Positions 58,300 through 64,000 of a DNA stretch of 64,000 nucleotides are shown here, in pieces. The notes under the pieces were generated by a model that did not search any database, was not told where the DNA came from, and saw only the letters and a program-made list of their open reading frames with translations. Source of the stretch: Anthoceros angustus (lineage: Eukaryota; Streptophyta; Anthocerotopsida; Anthocerotales; Anthocerotaceae); the NCBI GenBank assembly GCA_010909165.1, contig MU008201.1, positions 372,001 to 436,000 on the forward strand, written 5' to 3'. Position numbers and translations under genes: made by a program. The stretch's first letter is position 1. Each line of letters opens with the position of its first letter.

Positions 58300-60760
58300 G
58301 CTGTCTCGATGATCTCACCTTGTGTCTGGCTAGTTACCGAGACACCGAATAACCCATTTAGTAATTATTTCAACGACAAGAGGTCCGTGCTCTCTCTAAG
58401 AGAGACACACCCACTGCATACTACCCGTGCCGTGAAGACACAGTGGAAGTGATGGGTGGTATACACCTTAGAGCTAATTCAACACTGTGGGCGCCGAATA
58501 TCTTTGTGGTATAAGGAGATATCTGGGATATCATGATGTTGGGGATCAGAGATGGGTATGCACAATCCTCATCATCGCTTAGGATTTTGAACACATAGTA
58601 TCGTAGCAAAGCTTATCCTTCTCAACAGGTCGCCAAGTACTTAAAACAATTAATCATTCGTAACTCACTATCCTCTGGGCCATCAGAAGAGATCCCAAGG
58701 GGAATTAATAGTATTTAGGATGAATCTAGCCATTTTAAGAGACATTCTACAAAACCTGATTTTATATAGATCAAAACCGGGCCGGACACTTTGTATAGGT
58801 AACCTGAGGTAGTTAATTGGGCGGCTAAATATCTTGGCCTGCATGCTTACACTTTGAAGGAAGCATCCCGATGGATCAACAATGCTGTACTAGATAGGGA
58901 GGGTTTCCGCACCGGGACCAAAGGCGATCACACCTACAATTGCTAACAATGCTCGGATCTCTCAGTAAGGAGGCACTACCAGCAGAATTCGAACCCCTCA
59001 AGATGCGGCTTAGACCCACGTGAATTCACCGCGACGATACACCTCAAGTTCTCCGGCGAGGAGGCGTATCACAGCCAAGATCCTTGCCCAACCACATACA
59101 AGGAGATGGATCACTGCCGGGATGCCTCAATGGTTAGTCGAGGCTTACCAACCGCTACCACCACAACTTAGAAGAGGAGGTCGTGACTACCACGTTGGTA
59201 TTTCCACTCATGCTGTAGATGTCAAGTAATAATCTCCTCCACCCTAAGGCCGAAGATTATGCTGGTGAGTCAGATCGCACCGACGAGCCGCCTTAGCTCT
59301 TCAGGGAGGGTCCGAGAGACGATCCCGATGGAGGACGCATGTGGCGCTTCACCCATTTCAAGCTCCGGAGGCAAGACGAGAACGGAGACGGCGAACCTTC
59401 ACCCCTAAAGTGTGACTCAGCAACCTTCTCAAGTTTAAGAAAGGCATGCCCTCCTCGCCGAAGCCGGTAATCGCAATCAAAAGTACTGGAGTTTTATGTT
59501 GCCATTCAAGGTCACGCACGAGAGTGCCGCAAGAAGAGAGGTCGAGAGCTGCAGGTCACCTGATCAGACAAACAATGGTCAGTAATTAGAGGAGCTACTT
59601 AAGACAATGAGGCAAAGACCGTGAGAAGATACTTTCACGTGCTCTGCCCCCAAATAATCGAAAGTTACATCAGATGCGGGGTGAAGGAGGTCCTTCACAA
59701 TTTGGAGGCAGAGCCACCCATCACAATACATACATGCACCCAAGGTGGGGTTGCCAATCTCACCTTCAAGCTCGGATACTCATCCTTCCTGTGTGGAAAC
59801 AGCCTGGGGCAAGTTACTGGGCATGCCAGATTGAGATCCAACGCCATCACAATTATGGGACAAGGCACTTCCGATGCCATCTTCCCCCGAGACCATATTC
59901 GGCTTGACTAAGGCTTACCTTGGAGCCTCATTTACTCCTCGTCCCACAAATGGGCAAGAACCTTTGGCTTTCCATGACTCACCAATTGCACCTAAGGGAG
60001 CGTATCTTAAGATGTTTAAGACGATCTTCACTACGGAACAGGTACTTTGTTTCTGTGACCACAAGTCCCTGCCTTTGGGCCTATTCAAGACCGGAGCGCC
60101 TCAAGACGGCCATGCGCATGCTTTCTTCATTACCTCTCTCGTAGGAGCGGCATCTACAGAGGAGCCGCCAAAGGACTCCATGGGAGATAGCTTCTACCAC
60201 TGCTCATACGATTTTTGTGTACCCGCCAGGGAGTGTGACAAACAATTAACTGTCTGCAGAATCAAGTACTGGCTTGAGCGCTGGCCGGAGTTACCGAGAT
60301 CCACCTGAGCTCTACACCCGAAGAAGGAGACTGTTGTGAATACTTAAATAACACAGTAATGACCGTCGTAGGGAATAGTATTTAGTCGATGATCGAACGC
60401 GTGGTTTCTTCGAAGAGACACTCGATGTATAATTATTTAAGACACACTTTCCGGTCATCCGGGCCATGACACCTTTAGCAGCTAATTCAAATAACTCTAA
60501 AGGCCGAGATATCTTTGTGAGTACATAGTTTATTCTTCGGACTTAGCAATGCTAGACTAGATACAAGAGATGTAATCCATCGCTAGGATTTCCAATATTG
60601 TCCGGCCGAAGTCCTGTCAACTAAGCCGATGTGGTTCCCAACTTCGAGCCTCAAAAAATTTTCCAGACAGTAAGTAAAAAGGTAACTCGAAAGCAAGAGA
60701 TCAAGCATATCCATGGTATAATACCCTAAACGGTAGAAGATGCAAAGAATACCTTGTTAA
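58300..60760 (+). mobile_element. Second, decayed Ty3/gypsy-like element
   Basis: Sections match the big gypsy element: aagtttaagaaaggcatgcc (about 59453; 47099 in the other), ggagttttatg with ttcaaggtcacg (about 59490), and accaattgcacctaagggag (about 59980; 47510 in the other). The region at 60005-60180 is a damaged RT segment around KMFKTIFTTEQ, corresponding to the KTTFTTEWGT block. Flanking stretches at about 58430-58520 and 60470-60560 share agctaattcaa and atatctttgtg in the same order and may be LTR remnants. The reading frames are much more broken than in the large element. Confidence 0.6.
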
Positions 60761-61084
60761 GAAAAGATGGTATCACCTAAAGAGAACCCACCCGATTATC
60801 CCTGTGGTGGGCCCTACCAAACCTCGTCCCTCGAGGTGGCTTCACCACACCCATTTAACGCCCCACCGCCATATCAGCACGCTTAGCTAAGCGCTTCACG
60901 CGCCCGCAATCTTTGCCGCTGCGCTCAACTCCAACTCCACCGGGCGTACCGAGGCCACCACACGCTTACAAGGTCAACGCCACCGCCGTGGCCGAAGCCA
61001 CCGCTGGGCGGTCTCGCCTCACGCCGGTGGTCCTACTCACCACACGGCCTCACGCCAATGCCAGACACTAATCTTAATTAATCG
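60761..61084. other. GC-rich intergenic stretch, nothing recognised
   Basis: A CCGCC-rich segment (about 60840-61070), with repeated cgccgtggcc and ccaccg strings and no usable open frame. It ends abruptly at the A/T-rich block shared with 7618-7697. Confidence 0.4.
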
Positions 61085-61130
61085 CTTATGTTAATTAAGC
61101 GTTGATTAGTGTAAATTAAACATGGTTAGC
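61085..61130. repeat. A/T-rich block shared with 7618-7697
   Basis: Contains ttaattaagcgttgattagt and gtaaattaaacatggttagc, nearly the same as in the earlier block. Upstream, cactaat and downstream attagtg form a short inverted repeat around the ttaattaa strings, so it can fold into a hairpin. Confidence 0.6.
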
Positions 61131-61276
61131 AATAGCTAAATGAATAAGCCCAATTTATATGCTTTAGCATATTCCTTGCATATTATAGTGTATTCTTAGG
61201 ATGCAATAGCTAAGTGGATAAGCTGAAGTTATATACTTTAGCATATTCCTTGCATATTACAGTGTATTCTCAGGAT
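61131..61276. repeat. Tandem pair of about 74 bp
   Basis: Units at about 61129-61203 and 61204-61276 share caatagctaa, ggataagc, ttagcatattccttgcatat and agtgtattct. They differ at about ten positions. Confidence 0.85.
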
Positions 61277-61729
61277 ATTTCCGGCATATGCTTATGCCAA
61301 TAGGATATCTTAGGAATATGCCGATGCCAATGGCTAGTATATAGACTTTCGCTAGGATCGAGCCCATCATAGCTTGTCCTCTAGATATGCAATGGAAGAG
61401 TGTTGTGAGGAGGCCAAAGCAATGACTCCGAGAGCGATGTGTAAGGAATGTGTGTGTTGTTCTCATGGGGAGAGTGTGTTTGTGCCACAACGTGCGAGCT
61501 ACTTTCTCTTATTGTTATTGGTTTGCACCTATACTTGCATATTAGATTTGTTTTGCTTGGTTGTTTGTTGAGGGATCTGAATTCAAGTGCTTACCTCGTA
61601 CGACAACTCCAAGGGCAGTAGAAAAAAGGGGCGACTAAAAGTAAAAGTGATCATAAATAATTAAATAAGAAGTATGTATTCGTTTTCTATTAAAAAAGGA
61701 TGGGATAACGTCCTTGTGCAATCTTGAAC
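61277..61729. other. Intergenic, no gene seen
   Basis: A/T-rich. The part 61290-61390 (gaatatgccgatgccaatgg, then tagtatatagactttcgc) resembles the promoter end of a plant LTR but could not be placed in a family. No protein motif was recognised. Confidence 0.35.
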
Positions 61730-62120
61730 GTCAGATGGTATCGTGAAAAAATTGGATAATCTACTTGTATGATTTTGAACGAGAGACATTGTTAATCGAT
61801 TTTGAACGTGAGACCTTGGATAATCTACTTGTACGATTTTGAACGTAAGACCTTGTTAATCGATTTTGAACGTGAGACCTTGTTAATCGATTTTGAACGT
61901 GAGACCTTGGATAATCTACTTGTACGATTTTGAACGTGAGACCTTGTTATTCGATTTTGAACGTGAGACCTTGTTAATCGATTTTGAACGTGAGACTTTG
62001 TTAATCGATTTTGAATGTGAAGCCTTGTTAATTGATTTTGAACGTGAAGCCTTGTTAATCGATTTTGAACGTGAGACCTTGTTAATCGATTTTGAGCGTG
62101 AAACATTGTTAATCAATCGA
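61730..62120. repeat. 27-bp minisatellite, about 12 units
   Basis: The unit is ttgttaatcgattttgaacg plus tgagacc. Some units carry a 37-bp variant with ggataatctacttgtacg in place of the core. As 27 is a multiple of 3, both strands stay open and would encode repeats such as DFERETLLI or RSKSINKVS. There is no start context or non-repeat coding sequence around it. Confidence 0.92.
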
Positions 62121-63722
62121 TGTCCGCAAATGTAATTTTCAACCAAAGAAGTTTGGTAATACCACTTATTTATGTAAAGGAGTGGAAGGCAAAAAGCGTT
62201 CACATGGACAAAACATATAGGTTCAATAATATTATTTTGTTGGGAGTTCCGGCACATCCTCAGACCTCCAAAAGGACATGTTTCCCCATTAGAAGATCAT
62301 TTTTCGCGTTCTTTTTGCACAGTGCGTGCATAAGTTTGTGCATAACGTTGTTTAGACGTGCACTTATGCGCGCCTAGGCCCCCTGGTATACAAAACCATA
62401 CAAAACCACACAAAATGCAGAAACTATGACAAAATTATGGAACAATGAGGTCACTGGCCCTTCATCACACCAACTAAATCGCCATGAACCTCGAGTACGC
62501 CACAGTGTAAATGACTGGTGAAGTGGTGCTCGAGCAGAATGCAAACTAATGGATGAACACCTACAAAACCAATAAAACCAAACCAACTCCGCGAAAATAG
62601 GTTGGGATTTTCCAAAACCCCTTTGACAGAGAGTCCCTCGTACATAGACGTCAAGTATATGTGGATACATTTAGATTTATATATGTGTCTGGTGCATATG
62701 TACCAAAGCAACTCCCAAATCCTAAGAGGGTTGTACCAATTACTTGCTAGTCTACTTGCTTAAACTTTGCAATAATTTTCCTTTCGAAGAGGGATGATAT
62801 CATACCATAATCACTAGGCAACAAATTCAAATCACCCACACAACCAGCATCATTCGGACATAAACCTTGAGGTGTGACAATAATGCTTACTCCATGTTTA
62901 CAAGAATCAATCAGCCATCCTTGCCTTGGCAACAAACAAGTCATATTAAAAGCGTGGCCGCACCAATTTGCTAATTGACCTGTTAGAACCGATGAAAAAG
63001 CAATTCTTGCAGCGCTCGGCGGAAAATTCGGTCAATCGTTCTCTGCAAAAGTGAAGAGGAAAAAGAGGAAATGTGCTGCCATAACACTGATATCAATCGC
63101 TCAATCAATATGAACAGCAGATGCAAATATGAACACCAGGATAAGGCAAACCTTGACCATAGTGTTCATAGAACCAAGAAGGATAGCCATCATGGAAAAT
63201 AAGAATTTGAGATAAAACAAATAGAGTAGCTTGCATTGCATATCCTTCACATATATAGGAAGTATAGGCTATATCATTCGATAGAAATCTCATTTTTCTT
63301 GAAAAGATTTTTTATTTTTCATAAATTAAATAGACATATCTAATGATACTTATGAATAAGTTAATCAATACTTTCCAAAAATAAATTTTCAGTTACCCTG
63401 CTTGTTATTTACCATCTTTCTATTGGATTTATTCGGTCTTTTCTATCATGTATCCTTTCTTGGTGAATTTGACTCTTTGTTATAGGAACTAAATGGTCTT
63501 ATCCATTTAGACTTGGTATTCTCAAGCTAATGCTCAAGATATCCTATGGATCTTTCTTCCTCAAATAGCTTTACTTGCAATGGATATGCTCACATAATTT
63601 TTTAGTGAAATTGGAGACTTCATAGCTATTTCAAAGTATACATCAAAGTCTCGCTCTCGGATAGTGATTTCACCTACAGTAACTCCGTAGAGCACTAACG
63701 TCTTGCAGCCCCACGCACTATG
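62121..63722. other. A/T-rich intergenic stretch, no gene recognised
   Basis: Short minus-strand frames (62747-62944 and 63105-63293) contain no family motif that I can name with confidence. The former has WLIDS followed by LPSDYGM, faintly like a retroelement protease, but too degenerate to call. The remainder is A/T-rich. Confidence 0.4.
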
Positions 63723-64000
63723 GAGATGAAATGATGTTTTATAAAAGATAATCTCGTAGGGCCATGAAGTTGGGGATGAGAGGCACTATGAAGTTGGGGA
63801 CGAGTGAGAGATGAAATGATATTTTATAAAAGGTAATCTCGTAGGGCCATGAAGTTGGGAACGAGAGGCACCATGAAGTTGGGGATGAGAGGCACTATGA
63901 AGTTGGGGAAGAGTGAGAGATGAAATGATGTTTTATAAAAGGTAATCTCGTAGGGCCATGAAGTTGGGGACGAGAGGGACCATGAAGTTGGGGATGAGAG
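63723..64000. repeat. Satellite-like tandem array running off the window
   Basis: Units of about 85-110 bp begin gagatgaaatgatgttttat, continue aaaaggtaatctcgtagggc, and carry one to three copies of an inner 26-bp unit catgaagttggggacgagag/gcac. At least two full units and the start of a third are present; the array continues past 64000. Confidence 0.92.

Noticed and set aside
61730-62120. CRISPR-like array or a TAL-like repeat protein
   Set aside because: The units abut without unique spacers, and the reading frame is open on both strands with no flanking coding sequence. It is a minisatellite.
62747-63293. Minus-strand frames with faint retroelement protease likeness (WLIDS, LPSDYGM)
   Set aside because: Too short and degenerate; no neighbouring gag or RT domain in a consistent order.
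1-64000. tRNA, rRNA and organelle-derived genes
   Set aside because: I looked for tRNA T-arm strings (ggttcgaatcc type) and conserved rRNA strings and found none in a plausible cloverleaf context; the tRNA-Asp-like string at 44117 is a primer site, not a gene.

Overview
This is nuclear DNA of a land plant. The genes are plant-type: a TRA1/TRRAP gene with many short GT-AG introns, VPS16 (VACUOLELESS1 type), a membrane-anchored diacylglycerol-lipase-like class 3 lipase, and a 90-residue plant protein of unknown function. The retrotransposons are plant-type too, including a tRNA-Asp primer site. Short introns and a single-exon VPS16 hint at a non-seed plant (bryophyte or lycophyte), but that is inference only.

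Layout. 1-1870: no recognised gene. 1872-2071: polypurine/polypyrimidine minisatellite. 2109-2822 (-): a strongly divergent TATA-binding-protein-like protein, apparently intronless. 3298-5868 (+): a broken, truncated copy of the lipase gene, facing the intact lipase gene at 9107-13134 (-). Between the two arms lie LINE and Ty1/copia remnants. 13135-13653: a compact head-to-head promoter region shared by the lipase gene and VPS16 (13654-16161, +). 16900-17358 (+): the two-exon small protein gene. 17359-19540: short tandem repeats. 19540-21045 (+): a 5'-truncated non-LTR retrotransposon. 21822-38050 (-): the TRA1/TRRAP gene, the largest gene here.

The right-hand 26 kb is mostly transposable elements. 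A Ty3/gypsy element of about 17.2 kb (39044-56235), with LTRs of 4.3-5.1 kb, lies inside a LINE copy. The LINE halves (38505-39043 and 56241-58290) and a 5-bp duplicated target site (39039-39043 and 56236-56240) fit on either side of it. The gypsy element has a tRNA-Asp primer site, a gag region, protease DTG, reverse transcriptase, RNase H and integrase, but it is shattered by small indels and carries three internal tandem duplications of 0.7-1.3 kb. Much of that may be assembly or consensus error. A second, more decayed gypsy-like element (58300-60760), a 74-bp tandem pair, a 27-bp array and a satellite running off the end complete the window.

The host genes act in separate basic processes: TRA1 recruits histone acetyltransferase complexes, VPS16 serves vacuolar fusion, and the lipase serves membrane lipid turnover. 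The TBP-like protein would act in transcription initiation. Nothing indicates that they form one pathway. The most unusual host locus is the TBP-like gene.
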